DNA of 57,942 nt from a virus: IMG/VR virus record IMGVR_UViG_3300031784_000038, positions 1-57,942 of that record; one strand, 5' to 3'. Position numbers and translations under genes: made by a program. The notes beneath the pieces are model-generated. The model had not been told where the DNA came from. It saw nothing but the letters and a program-made list of their open reading frames with translations, and did not search any database. This document shows, piece after piece, positions 20,801-28,781 of this stretch; position 1 is the first letter of the stretch, and every line of letters starts with the position of its first letter.

Positions 20801-22821
20801 CTGTTAGTTCATCTGGATTACAATATCCAACTTGTTGGAATAGCACTAATGCAGGGTTCACACTAAGTGCTTCAGGCGGATCTGGAGGCGGTTATGAATA
20901 TTCTAAAGATAATGGGTCAACGTGGCAAAGTAGTGGTGTGTTTACCAATTTAAGTTCTGGTGTTTATACCGTTAAATCAAAAGATGGTAATGGATGTCAA
21001 TCTTCTAGTGCGACTGTAAGTGTAACAAAATCCGCTCCAACACCAGTTGTAAATCAAACAAATGCTTATTGTAATGGCGGTACCGGCTCATTAAATGTTG
21101 TTGGCGCAAGTGGTGGTAATAATGGACCATATACAGTATCTCTTAATGATATTACTTACTACACAGTACAAAAGATTTTCAGTGATTTATCACCAGGAAA
21201 CTATACGTTATATATAAAAGATGCAACAAATTGTAAAGCATCATATACCTATGTAATTACTGAGCCATCTGCATTAACAGTAAGTGTTAATTCAGCAACA
21301 AATCCAACGTGTTGGGATGGTGCTGATGGTTCTATAACATTATCCGCGTCTGGTGGTACTGGAACAAAAACATATTCAAAAGATGGTACAAACTATCAGG
21401 CAAGTGCAACATTTAGTAGTTTAGGTACTGGAACATATGTATTATATGCTAAAGACGCTAATAATTGTGTTGCTGCAACAACACAAACTTTATCTAAATC
21501 TGCACCAAACGCAACAATATCAATTTTTAATCCAACTTGTGTTGGAGGAACAGGTAGTATTTCAGTTAATTCTGGAACAGGTGGTAACGGTGGTACTTAT
21601 CAATCTAAATTAAACGCTGGTGGCACATATGGAAATTTACCACAGGCGTACGCTAGTTTGGGTGATGGTTCATATACTATTTATGTTAAGGACGGTTCAA
21701 ATTGTGTTCAAACATACACAACTTCAATTACGGTTCCAAGTGCAGTATCATTCTATACAAATGTGGTATATCCAACTTGTTATGATAGTACAAATGGTTC
21801 AATAACAGTAATTGCAAGTGGTGGTGCTGGCTCATATCAATATTCTATTAATGGAGGATCAACATGGCAATCAAGTAATAGCTTTACTGGCTTATACTCA
21901 GCAACATATACTGTTAGAGTTAAAGACGGAAACGGATGTGAATCGTCTAATCAAAACACTAATTTAAGTAAGGCGGCACCAAGCGCAACAATAACGCATT
22001 CTAATATATCTTGTTACGGTGGTTCTAATGGTTCAATAACAATAACAAACCCAACTAGTGGTAATAGTGGACAATTAACAGTTTCATTGACTGGTGATTT
22101 CTCAGACTATTACTTATTCAATTTGGTTAATGGTGTTCCAACAGCAACATTTAATAATTTAACTTCTGGAAGTTATACGGTGTACCTTAAAGACTATAAT
22201 CAGTGTGAGGCGACATATGGTGTATACATATCAGAACCATCACAACAATATGCAACAATTAATAATGCAGTTAATCCTGGATTTTATTCCCCATCAGCTG
22301 GAAGCCTTGATATTAGTTCTAGTGGTGGTGTGTGGCCTAAGACATATAGATTATATAAGGACACTAGCTCACCATATACAACTTGCGGTGGAGATATAGT
22401 GGCAGAATATTATAGTGTTGCGTCTAGTAACCCAACAAGATCAATAACAGGTTTAACATCTGGTGGATATTGTCTTGAAGTTACTGATACAAATGGTTGT
22501 ATAACAACAAGTGGTTTAACAGTTTTAACTGATGGGGATGCTCCAGGATATTGTTATACAATGACTTACGTAACAATACCAAATGATTTATATGTAAGAT
22601 ATAGAGACGTTACAGATACGGTACAAACAGTATTAATTCAGAATTTAGCGACCATGGATAATGGTAATGGTACATATACTGTAGGTATTTGTGTTAAACC
22701 TGGATCATCATATTCTACACCAGTTTGTGTACAAGGTGGTGTTGAAGTTACTTGTTTTGATAGTTGGACCCAAGGTGGAATTTGTGAATCTGATGGTGTA
22801 TGTCTAATAGGTAGCGTATAA
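17842..22821 (+). CDS. Giant adhesin with cadherin-like and SprB-like repeats
   Basis: 1659 residues. Order: N-terminal beta domain (1-80); Thr/Pro linker with one CEFLIDTIAVIATPTPT module (~82-148); six ~98-residue cadherin-like repeats (~150-745), each with an xENxxxGTxVG start, DPDxGDTFTY, and a VTNVNEAP-type end; then about ten ~80-residue repeats (~746-1545). These begin TNVTCNGGSNGxITV and contain YTYSKDG, FSGLTAGSYxLYxKDxxGC, the signature of SprB repeats. SprB is the surface adhesin of gliding Flavobacterium. A C-terminal ~110-residue domain (LYVRYRDV...CLIG) recurs in the next gene. It is likely a long, flexible, calcium-stabilised host-contact fibre. No signal peptide is seen, which fits a virion protein. 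Confidence 0.8.
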   Translation: MAKQFTVTISSGTAPGPYNIYYDVVDPLNIATVVSTSLPATGITYSDLTDINGVLVSVPDNAYKIILYNTDPYCLIGDDLILPTPTPTATPTSTPTLTATPTETPTNTPTITLTPTSTYTPNCEFLIDTIAVIATPTPTSTSTPTPTNSAPVDINLSNNTVNENSPINTIVGTLSTNDVDLGDTHTYSIQSTGDAASFNIDGSDLRTSAIFDYENKSSYSIIIKSTDAGGLFYDKAFTINVTNINEAPYGLNLNGSIPENSPTGTTVGTITALDPDSGDTFTYEFIDSLSYPNNNKFTLTSGGVLKSAEIFDYEIQNSYPIKVRATDSNSLTFEGVLTAYVTNVNEAPYGFSISNDTIPENSATGTTVGILSGLDNDSGNTFTYALRDTITYPDNNSFIISGSTLRSAAVFNYEVKNEYLIKIRVTDQGGLTYDGTLYIYVSNVNEAPTNIGLSSLSIEENVATGTTIGTFSTTDPDGGTFTYSLVDLANYPDNSSFSISGITLKSAAVFNFETKSSYTIRVRSTDSGGLTFDKTLTISITNANETPTAISLSSNTIAENSATGTTIGTLSTTDPDAGDTFTYTLVDLANYPDNSSFTITGASLKSAAIFDLETKSSYSIKIRSTDAGGLTFDQVFAISVTNVNEAPTNISLSSVSISENVPTGTTIGTFSSSDPDAGDTFTYALVDTSSYPGNSSFSISGTTLRSAAVFDFETQSSYTIRVRATDAGGLTYDKSIVISITNVTLTVGVSTTTNVTCNGGSNGVITVSGVTGGTASYTYSKDGTNYQASNVFSGLTAGSYILYAKDSYGEVGNSSVVTVTEPTIVSSTLSRTNPTCIGSTDGSITVTSASGGTGSGYTYSKDGSTYQTGTTFSNLGNGTYTIYVKDSAGCVRTNTIGLDRTQVTATVSQTNVTCNGGSDGSIVVSDLSGGQGGPYSTKLNSGGTYQVLTTSRTYSSLSAGSYTIYVKDSAGCENTYAVTITQPTQVTVSSSGLQYPTCWNSTNAGFTLSASGGSGGGYEYSKDNGSTWQSSGVFTNLSSGVYTVKSKDGNGCQSSSATVSVTKSAPTPVVNQTNAYCNGGTGSLNVVGASGGNNGPYTVSLNDITYYTVQKIFSDLSPGNYTLYIKDATNCKASYTYVITEPSALTVSVNSATNPTCWDGADGSITLSASGGTGTKTYSKDGTNYQASATFSSLGTGTYVLYAKDANNCVAATTQTLSKSAPNATISIFNPTCVGGTGSISVNSGTGGNGGTYQSKLNAGGTYGNLPQAYASLGDGSYTIYVKDGSNCVQTYTTSITVPSAVSFYTNVVYPTCYDSTNGSITVIASGGAGSYQYSINGGSTWQSSNSFTGLYSATYTVRVKDGNGCESSNQNTNLSKAAPSATITHSNISCYGGSNGSITITNPTSGNSGQLTVSLTGDFSDYYLFNLVNGVPTATFNNLTSGSYTVYLKDYNQCEATYGVYISEPSQQYATINNAVNPGFYSPSAGSLDISSSGGVWPKTYRLYKDTSSPYTTCGGDIVAEYYSVASSNPTRSITGLTSGGYCLEVTDTNGCITTSGLTVLTDGDAPGYCYTMTYVTIPNDLYVRYRDVTDTVQTVLIQNLATMDNGNGTYTVGICVKPGSSYSTPVCVQGGVEVTCFDSWTQGGICESDGVCLIGSV
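18090..18285 (+). repeat. Thr/Pro repeat tract with CEFLIDT module (copy set 3)
   Basis: One further copy of the shared module (YTPNCEFLIDTIAVIATPTPT) flanked by TPT linkers, joining the N-terminal domain to the cadherin-like repeats. Confidence 0.75.
18290..20075 (+). repeat. Six tandem cadherin-like repeats
   Basis: Each unit is ~295 bases. The protein signatures ENSATGTTVG, DPDAGDTFTY, LRSAAVFDFE, SSYTIRVRATDAGGLT and VTNVNEAP recur. Acidic DPD and NEAP positions match calcium-binding linker sites of cadherin-like domains. Units 4 and 5 are very similar to each other (shared LVDLANYPDNSSF). Confidence 0.8.
20080..22480 (+). repeat. About ten tandem SprB-like repeats
   Basis: Units of ~240 bases share a TCNGGSxGSITV start, a GGxxxYxYSKDGxxYQ middle, and GxYTIYVKDxxGC at the end. 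The first nine keep the leading Cys; the tenth (NNAVNPGFYSPSAGSLDI) has lost it. The pattern matches the SprB repeat family of Bacteroidota surface adhesins. Confidence 0.75.
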
Positions 22822-22851
22822 AAAAATTATAAACAATTTCAAATAAACAAA

Positions 22852-22859
22852 TATTTATA
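22852..22859 (+). promoter_or_regulatory. TATTTATA late-type promoter motif
   Basis: TATTTATA, 15 bases before the ATG at 22875, in a 53-base intergenic gap after the giant adhesin gene. The gap is A-rich (AAAAAGAAAAAACA) up to the start. Confidence 0.45.
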
Positions 22860-22874
22860 CAAAAAGAAAAAACA

Positions 22875-23435
22875 ATGATAGTTACATTCACATTACAAAA
22901 TCAATATTCTGGCGCAACATATGTTGCTGGGCCTTTTAATATTTCAGGAACAACCAGCGGTAATGTTACCACAGAATTAGCAACAGGGGTAACAAAGGAA
23001 CAATTATTAACCGGACATACAATTACTGGTATTAGTGATCTCACAACTGGTGGTACAATCGCAAGTACCGGAATTTGTACAAATACCCAGCAATGGGAAG
23101 CTTTCCCATCCCAACCAACACCAACGCCGACAACTACATCAAGTGTAACAGCAGAATGTTGGACTGTAACATACAGTACAACTAATCCACCACCAGGTGA
23201 TTTATATGTAAGATATAGAGATTATGACGGTACCGTCCAAACAGTTTTATTAAGTAACATTGAATCAATGGATAACGGTAATAGTACAATCACAGCTGGT
23301 TTATGTGTTTCATTTAGTGGAGCTTATAGTACACCTGTTTGGGTTCAAGGTGGTGTAGAAATTACAACAGAGTGGTTATGGTCAAATGACGGAACACCTT
23401 GTACAACTAATGGAACATGTTTAATTGGTAATTAA
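22875..23435 (+). CDS. Small virion protein sharing the C-terminal domain of the giant adhesin
   Basis: 186 residues. The N-terminal ~75 residues form a short beta domain (LQNQYSGATYVAGPFNISGT). A brief TPTPTTTSS linker follows, then a ~95-residue domain (LYVRYRDYDGTVQTVLLSN, STPVWVQGGVEIT, TNGTCLIGN) that is a clear paralogue of the last ~110 residues of the preceding 1659-residue protein. The pair probably assemble through, or share, a terminal domain. A rho-independent terminator follows directly. Function is unknown beyond a likely virion/adhesin role. Confidence 0.55.
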   Translation: MIVTFTLQNQYSGATYVAGPFNISGTTSGNVTTELATGVTKEQLLTGHTITGISDLTTGGTIASTGICTNTQQWEAFPSQPTPTPTTTSSVTAECWTVTYSTTNPPPGDLYVRYRDYDGTVQTVLLSNIESMDNGNSTITAGLCVSFSGAYSTPVWVQGGVEITTEWLWSNDGTPCTTNGTCLIGN

Positions 23436-23458
23436 AAACTAATTTAATATTATATTTT

Positions 23459-23490
23459 AAAACCCCTTCAAAACGAGGGGTTTTTTATTT
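23459..23490 (+). terminator. Rho-independent terminator
   Basis: The stem AAAACCCC(T)/(A)GGGGTTTT closes a TCAAAACG loop and is followed by a T-rich run, directly after the gene ending at 23435. Confidence 0.85.
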
Positions 23491-23507
23491 ATATTTTATA
23501 AGAGTTG

Positions 23508-23515
23508 TATTTATG
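23508..23515 (+). promoter_or_regulatory. TATTTATG late-type promoter motif
   Basis: GTATTTATG lies just before the ATG at 23520. A full TATTTATA at 23486-23493, in the terminator's T-rich tail, is a second candidate with a more usual leader length (~27 bases to the ATG). Confidence 0.4.
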
Positions 23516-23519
23516 TAGT

Positions 23520-24404
23520 ATGGGATTAAATCTAAAATTAAAAGGTATTGTTTCACCAAACCCATTTAAGTTATTATATAAAACTGGGCCCACCGCAGGT
23601 AATGAATCTGTGGTCACAACCGGGTATACATATTATCCAAATTCTGGTACAACTTATCAAGCAAGTTCTGATGGATCATATTACAACACAAACCCTATTA
23701 TTTTTAGTGGAGCGTCCTATAGTACACAATATTGGTTTAAAATTTTAGATACAGTAACCGGAGGTTATGTGATTGAAAATATTTTCACAAATCATGAGGA
23801 GGTTTATGATAATTGTATAAATTGTTGCTTATTTACTGGAGGTACATCGAATTATATTGATTGTAGATTTAGCGGTGGTTCTGCTATTAGCGATCAAATC
23901 ATTACCCCAAGCCCAACACCAACAACAACCCCTGCAGATTGTACTTTTACTGGAGGATCGTCTGAATATAATGTTATAATAACGCCAACACCAACAACAA
24001 CTACAACACCAACAACAACTACAACACCAACAACAACTACAACAACTACATCAGCAAGAATTGATTGGGTTATAGGTGCAGATTCTGGTGGACGATTAGT
24101 TATCTTAGATAAAAATGGTGCAACATTATTAGATGAAACCACATCTGCTGGAGGATCAAGAAGTGGAACTATATATGTTTTAGAAAGTTTATTACCATAT
24201 ACAATTAGAGGGATGTGGGCTAGTGGATCGGGTAATATTATAAGATATAGAGTTTGTGATATTATTGGAACATCAGAATTACATTTAAGTAGCCCGATTG
24301 ACAATCTGCTTGGAGAAGAGGATTACACACCATCACCAACACCTTTACATGTATCTGTGACATTAAGAGCTAATAACAATATACCTATTGGGTGTCCAGT
24401 ATAA
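23520..24404 (+). CDS. Virion protein with Thr/Pro linkers (unassigned)
   Basis: 294 residues from the ATG at 23520. A TTG five codons upstream would add MYLCS but lies inside the promoter-like motif, so the ATG is preferred. Residues 1-110 are a beta-rich domain (KLLYKTGPTAGNESVVTTGYTY; TQYWFKILDTVTGGYVIENI). A Cys-containing stretch follows (CINCCLFTGG; DCRFSGGS; DCTFTGGSSEYNVI), then a TPTTTTTPT linker (~155-180), and a C-terminal ~110-residue domain (IDWVIGADSGGRLVILDKNG). The Cys-TGGS units echo the CEFVIDT units of the other adhesins. Probably a peripheral virion protein. Confidence 0.5.
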   Translation: MGLNLKLKGIVSPNPFKLLYKTGPTAGNESVVTTGYTYYPNSGTTYQASSDGSYYNTNPIIFSGASYSTQYWFKILDTVTGGYVIENIFTNHEEVYDNCINCCLFTGGTSNYIDCRFSGGSAISDQIITPSPTPTTTPADCTFTGGSSEYNVIITPTPTTTTTPTTTTTPTTTTTTTSARIDWVIGADSGGRLVILDKNGATLLDETTSAGGSRSGTIYVLESLLPYTIRGMWASGSGNIIRYRVCDIIGTSELHLSSPIDNLLGEEDYTPSPTPLHVSVTLRANNNIPIGCPV

Positions 24405-24421
24405 TAAAATAAAAGAATTAA

Positions 24422-24429
24422 TATTTATA
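24422..24429 (+). promoter_or_regulatory. TATTTATA late-type promoter motif
   Basis: TATTTATA, 4 bases before the ATG at 24434, in a 29-base intergenic gap. Confidence 0.4.
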
Positions 24430-24433
24430 ACAT

Positions 24434-25666
24434 ATGGCATTTAACGCTTCAGTAAATTTAGGAACAGTAGGAAACGGAATCACAGGACAAACCGTTTCAA
24501 TATCAGGATGTACAGGTGCGTCTTGTGGAAGTGGCTGTACAAGTCTAGTAACATCACAAGCGGTATCTAGTTTTCCAAAAACAATTTCATCAATACCTGA
24601 TGGAACGGTTAGTTTATTTGTTAAAGTGGACGGCGGAGATTGTTCTGGTACAACACAATGTATTTCAATAACTGGAATACCAGGTGTAACACCAACACCA
24701 ACAACAACTTCTACCACTGTTACCCCAACAATAACACCAACAACAACTACCACACCAACTACCACACCAACTACCGTTGATCCAACAATTACACCAACAA
24801 CAACTACTACTACCGTTACACCAACAATTACACCAACAACAACAATAACCCCTACTAGCTTGCCAGGATGTAGTTCTACTGTAACAGGTGAATATACTGG
24901 GCCAACGATTTATAATTACCCTGATCGTCAACTAGATTTTACAGGGGTGGCTAACGGATCGCTAATTAATTTTACGTGTACAGCAAACGATAGACCAAAC
25001 AATATTTCAATTAGAACAGATTTAACAATTATTGAAAGTACAGGATGGTTTGGTAATTCATCTGGTTATGATTCAAATGATTATTGGTACCCAACTCAAA
25101 CTGGCCCAATAACATTAACAATAACATATGATAACACCCAAACATATTACATAGATGTATTAACAGCACCAATGTTAGCTGCGCCAAATGACGTAAATGA
25201 CTATTGGGAGGTAAGTATACAATGTCTTGGTGTTCCGACGTTAACACCAACAGTAACACCAACAACAGTTTATGTATACTACAGAGCAGAAGAAGTCATG
25301 GACACTAATATATCAACAACTTATTGTAATAATTTTGGTTCAGGTGGACAAGGTTATCTAATTAACTCACCATTCTATACAACTGACGCAATTTTAACAC
25401 CAGGTACTACAACAATCTATAGTGATTATGGTTTAACAACACCTGTTGCGGGTTCTTGGTCATTAGGTAATGTAACAAGAATGGCATATATAACTGAATC
25501 AGAAAACCAAAGTGCGCAAAATACCCCAACAACAACAAATCCTAATGGTGATTTATTATATGATGGAGGTACATATAAATTTATAAGAGTAGATTCAAAT
25601 GGTGGTATTATATCAGTAGGTAATGATAGTTGTTCAGGTGGACCTGGTGGGCCTAGTGAAGCATAA
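24434..25666 (+). CDS. Virion protein with Thr/Pro linkers (unassigned)
   Basis: 410 residues. Residues 1-78 form a small beta domain with several Cys (SISGCTGASCGSGCTSLV). The following ~60 residues are almost pure TPTTTTTVTPTIT linker. Then comes a ~125-residue domain beginning LPGCSSTVTGEYTGPTIYNY, with YWYPTQTGPITLTITYDNTQ. A second short TPT linker leads to a C-terminal domain (VYVYYRAEEVMDTNISTTYC) rich in Gly and Tyr. The architecture parallels the neighbouring adhesins. Specific function is unknown. Confidence 0.5.
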   Translation: MAFNASVNLGTVGNGITGQTVSISGCTGASCGSGCTSLVTSQAVSSFPKTISSIPDGTVSLFVKVDGGDCSGTTQCISITGIPGVTPTPTTTSTTVTPTITPTTTTTPTTTPTTVDPTITPTTTTTTVTPTITPTTTITPTSLPGCSSTVTGEYTGPTIYNYPDRQLDFTGVANGSLINFTCTANDRPNNISIRTDLTIIESTGWFGNSSGYDSNDYWYPTQTGPITLTITYDNTQTYYIDVLTAPMLAAPNDVNDYWEVSIQCLGVPTLTPTVTPTTVYVYYRAEEVMDTNISTTYCNNFGSGGQGYLINSPFYTTDAILTPGTTTIYSDYGLTTPVAGSWSLGNVTRMAYITESENQSAQNTPTTTNPNGDLLYDGGTYKFIRVDSNGGIISVGNDSCSGGPGGPSEA

Positions 25667-25689
25667 ATGATTAAAATAAATAAGTATAA

Positions 25690-27798
25690 ATGAGCTTTTT
25701 AGATAGCAGTAATTCAGAATTCTTATCAGCAAGAATAACCAGAAAGGGTAGAAAATCTATCGCTGAAGGTAATTTTGTTATAAAATATTTTCAGGTTGGC
25801 GATTCTGAATTTGATTATACTTTTAGTGGATTTACCGGGGCAGGCACAACACCAAGACAAAGGGTATTGGCGCCTATGGATGGAGATCAACATGTGAAGT
25901 ATCCCTATCTATTAACAGGTACAGATACAATCAACTATGGTAACGCTGTTGAACAATCAATAACAACCACATTAAAAAATGCAATGGGCCCAGCTGGATT
26001 CGTTACAAACTATAGACCATATGATAGTGATGTTTGTACTGGAACCACTGTTGAATGCTTAGTTAAAGAAATATCATTATCAGAAGTTGATGGAACTAAT
26101 ATTTTATCAGTTCCTAATGCTACAGGTTATTCACAGTGTGAATTCGTAACATTAGTATTTAAGAATCAATTTGTTAGTCAAAATTATGTTATAAGTGGGA
26201 CATCACAAAGCTTAGTTTATAAAATCACAAATGTTAGTCCTACAGAATTAACATTTGACAGACCGATGCCAAATCTTTCAGCGGAGACCGGATATGCACA
26301 AGTTATTTGCAATAGATGTAGTTTAGAATACCCAGAAGCACCAACAGGCTCTACGGTTTGTTCACCATTACCAGTTGACAATCTAGCACAACACGATCCA
26401 TGGACACTAGAAACAATATGGACACAAAAACCAGCTGGATTAGACGCATCAGATGAAGCATTAAGTGGTTATACTGGAACACAGTTCGCATCATTAAAAG
26501 AATACTTAGGTTATACCTCTACCGGCCAAACATTTACAAATTTAACTGGTGGGACGATTTCTAATCCAACATCATATACTAACTCATTTGGAGAAAGAAT
26601 AGATGTAAAACCAGAAGATCAAAGATGTATTGCGGTTATTCATTATTCAGAATTAGGTGACATTGTTAATGATCCAGAAAGATTTTTTAAATATGATGAT
26701 TATATTGGGAGCGAAACAGATGAAGAATATTACACATACGATCCAGATGATTTAGTTTCTGATGTTAATCATTTTGAAGTTTATATTCCTTTTATTTTTT
26801 ATCACAGAAATACCGGAACAACAATCGGCGCAAAATTTGTGATGGATACAACTGATTATTATGTTTCATCAGCAAAAAATACTAAACCAAACACAAACAA
26901 TCTTAAGTTTAGATTTTTATTAGACGAACAAGGTATTCGTGTTGGTAAAGTATTTGTTGATAAAAAAATTATTGTATTTGATGACCAAGAATTGGTGGCC
27001 GTATTAGAATATAAAACAAATAGAAAATATACATTACCAGCACCTAGATTCAACACAGTGCCATTAGATTTACCGACATTCTATGATTTAGATCCAGTAG
27101 TTCTTACAGGAGAAACCGCTTGGGTTACATATATGTTCCAATACACTGGTGACACCTATAGAAATGGTATGCATTGTAACTATTATGGAAAGATCACAGG
27201 AACAACAAATTCAAATATTGGTTTTAGATTTGAAACCGGTGATTTTAAATTTTTAAGTAATTCATCATATTTTACCGGGTTTACAGCAAATAAATTTTAT
27301 GCATTAGTTCAAGTTGTACAAACAGGTAATCCACCATCATCAGACGGATGGAAAATTATTGACTTAACAACACAAATATCTGGACACACTGTCGGTAACC
27401 TTATTTCTAAAACAAATATGTGTGGTTACCAATTTGTTATCACCGGAGATATGTATGATAGTGCCATTACTGCACCTACATATGATATAGAAAATTATCT
27501 TGGCCCATTACCAAATATCGATCAACCAACATTACCACAGTTTGGAGATTCACAACCTTTCCCAGGTGCAGTTCAATTAACAAGGGCAACTGACGTAGAG
27601 GTTTTAAATTTCATGGTTAATCTACCTGGAACACAATTCTTAACAAGCCAGAACCCAACATATGTTACTGGGCAACCAAAAAGAATAACAGAGGTAGCAT
27701 TATTAAATGAAAATAAAGAGCCTTTAGTTACAGCTAAATTAGCTAAACCGTTAGAAAGAACAGGTAACCAGGTATTTTCCGTTAGAATTGATTTCTAA
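25690..27798 (+). CDS. Large virion structural protein (tail-fibre-attachment-like N-terminus)
   Basis: 702 residues. The N-terminus (FLSARITRKGRKSIAEGNFV followed by YFQVGDSEFDY) resembles the N-terminal attachment segment found in phage fibre and baseplate-associated proteins (A-R-I-T-x-x-G-R-x-x-I-A-x-G...x-x-x-G-D). The rest is beta-rich, with a central acidic stretch (SETDEEYYTYDPDDLVSDVN) and a C-terminal TEVALLNENKEPLVTAKLA strand region typical of structural proteins. It is the last gene of the tail module before the replication genes. Confidence 0.5.
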   Translation: MSFLDSSNSEFLSARITRKGRKSIAEGNFVIKYFQVGDSEFDYTFSGFTGAGTTPRQRVLAPMDGDQHVKYPYLLTGTDTINYGNAVEQSITTTLKNAMGPAGFVTNYRPYDSDVCTGTTVECLVKEISLSEVDGTNILSVPNATGYSQCEFVTLVFKNQFVSQNYVISGTSQSLVYKITNVSPTELTFDRPMPNLSAETGYAQVICNRCSLEYPEAPTGSTVCSPLPVDNLAQHDPWTLETIWTQKPAGLDASDEALSGYTGTQFASLKEYLGYTSTGQTFTNLTGGTISNPTSYTNSFGERIDVKPEDQRCIAVIHYSELGDIVNDPERFFKYDDYIGSETDEEYYTYDPDDLVSDVNHFEVYIPFIFYHRNTGTTIGAKFVMDTTDYYVSSAKNTKPNTNNLKFRFLLDEQGIRVGKVFVDKKIIVFDDQELVAVLEYKTNRKYTLPAPRFNTVPLDLPTFYDLDPVVLTGETAWVTYMFQYTGDTYRNGMHCNYYGKITGTTNSNIGFRFETGDFKFLSNSSYFTGFTANKFYALVQVVQTGNPPSSDGWKIIDLTTQISGHTVGNLISKTNMCGYQFVITGDMYDSAITAPTYDIENYLGPLPNIDQPTLPQFGDSQPFPGAVQLTRATDVEVLNFMVNLPGTQFLTSQNPTYVTGQPKRITEVALLNENKEPLVTAKLAKPLERTGNQVFSVRIDF

Positions 27799-27837
27799 GA
27801 CTTTACTATAGATTTATTTTTTCTTATTATTTGTTTT

Positions 27838-28440
27838 ATGGACCTTAAATTCAAAAACAAATCGAAGATTCTTGGTTTAGATATTTCAACCAAGACAATT
27901 GGGTGGGCTTTATTTGACCTTACTGGAAAAAAGTTATTAGAATTAACACATTTTTCCCCAAAAATAAAACCACAACCTGAAGATAAATTAGAAGAATTAA
28001 TAAAAAAGGCTGACGCTTTTAAAAAGCATCTAGAAGCATATAAGAATCTAGGTATTGTAAAAGTTATTATTGAAGAGCCGTTATTAAATTCCAATAATAT
28101 CTACACAGTAGGTACACTACTTCGTTATAATACCATGATCTGTAAAGCGGTTTATGATGTGTTAGAGATTGTACCAACATTTATTTCAACATACAACGCT
28201 AGAAAGTTTGCATTTCCAGATTTAGTTGGTGACAATGGTAAAGGTAAGAACGTATTGTTCGGCGGTTATCCAAAAGATATAGATAAAAAACACGTTATCT
28301 GGGAACATGTTAACGCTGTGTGTACAGAAGTAAAATGGTTATATGGTAAAACAGGTAACTTAAAAAAAGAGAACTATGATATGGCTGATGCTGCAACAGC
28401 TGTTATAGGATATATAAACATGATAAAAGAAAACGATTAA
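27838..28440 (+). CDS. RuvC-like Holliday junction resolvase / RNase H-fold nuclease
   Basis: 200 residues with the RuvC/RNase H-fold catalytic pattern: Asp15 in LGLDISTKTIGWALFD, Glu79/Glu80 in VIIEEPLL, and Asp181/Asp184 in YDMADAATAVIGY. RuvC-type enzymes cut four-way DNA junctions; in a T4-like phage this would serve replication, recombination or pre-packaging debranching. It is about the usual length of the family. It opens the replication block, with the next small gene starting 2 bases later. A looser poxvirus/phage RuvC-like assignment is possible. Confidence 0.75.
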   Translation: MDLKFKNKSKILGLDISTKTIGWALFDLTGKKLLELTHFSPKIKPQPEDKLEELIKKADAFKKHLEAYKNLGIVKVIIEEPLLNSNNIYTVGTLLRYNTMICKAVYDVLEIVPTFISTYNARKFAFPDLVGDNGKGKNVLFGGYPKDIDKKHVIWEHVNAVCTEVKWLYGKTGNLKKENYDMADAATAVIGYINMIKEND

Positions 28441-28442
28441 AA

Positions 28443-28649
28443 ATGGAAAAAACAATTAAAAGAATGGTCGACGGAAAAGTAGTACTTGAAAATGTTATTT
28501 ATGATACCAGTATCAGTAAAAGAATTAATGTTACAAACCCAAACACAGGATATAAAATAAATTCAATTACTATTGATCAAATTACTTATTATCCTGTTGG
28601 AATTATCAAAGAAAAGAAGACTAAAGAAAAAATGGCAACTAATGTTTGA
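28443..28649 (+). CDS. Small hypothetical protein
   Basis: 68 residues, basic (MEKTIKRMVDGKVVLENVIY; a lysine-rich KEKKTKEKMATNV end). It lies 2 bases after the RuvC-like gene and just before a promoter and small-RNA-like element. No family was recognised. Confidence 0.5.
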   Translation: MEKTIKRMVDGKVVLENVIYDTSISKRINVTNPNTGYKINSITIDQITYYPVGIIKEKKTKEKMATNV

Positions 28650-28676
28650 TAAATGTTATTATTTGTGTTATATTTA
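28645..28676 (+). promoter_or_regulatory. Bacteroidota-type promoter for candidate small RNA
   Basis: TTTG (28645-28648), 20-base spacer, TATATTTA (28669-28676): seven of eight matches to the -7 TAnnTTTG, with an exact -33 TTTG and a spacer in the usual 19-21 range. A start near 28683 is expected. No ORF follows; a hairpin and a terminator do. Confidence 0.6.
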
Positions 28677-28682
28677 ATAATG

Positions 28683-28755
28683 TAGGCGGGAATGTAAATT
28701 TATTTACATTTTGGTTGGTTCCCCAGAGGGTGGTGTCTCTGGGGATTTTTTTTTA
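28683..28755 (+). ncRNA. Candidate small non-coding RNA
   Basis: A ~70-base transcript is predicted between a good Bacteroidota-type promoter and a strong terminator. It has two hairpins: AATGTAAA/TTTACATT (28691-28698 with 28703-28710), then a single-stranded TTGGTTGGTT stretch, then the terminator stem CCCCAGAG/CTCTGGGG. No start codon with a meaningful frame lies inside. Function is unknown. Alternatively it is only the 3' end of the upstream gene. Confidence 0.5.
28721..28754 (+). terminator. Rho-independent terminator
   Basis: The stem CCCCAGAG (28721-28728) / CTCTGGGG (28737-28744) with loop GGTGGTGT is followed by A and nine Ts. Confidence 0.9.
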
Positions 28756-28769
28756 CGGTTTTTTTTACT

Positions 28770-28777
28770 TATATTTA
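28770..28777 (+). promoter_or_regulatory. TATATTTA -7-type promoter element, near-leaderless
   Basis: TATATTTA ends only 4 bases before the primase ATG at 28782, so a promoter here would give a leaderless mRNA. The -33 position is a T-run rather than TTTG. Confidence 0.4.
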
Positions 28778-28781
28778 AAAT

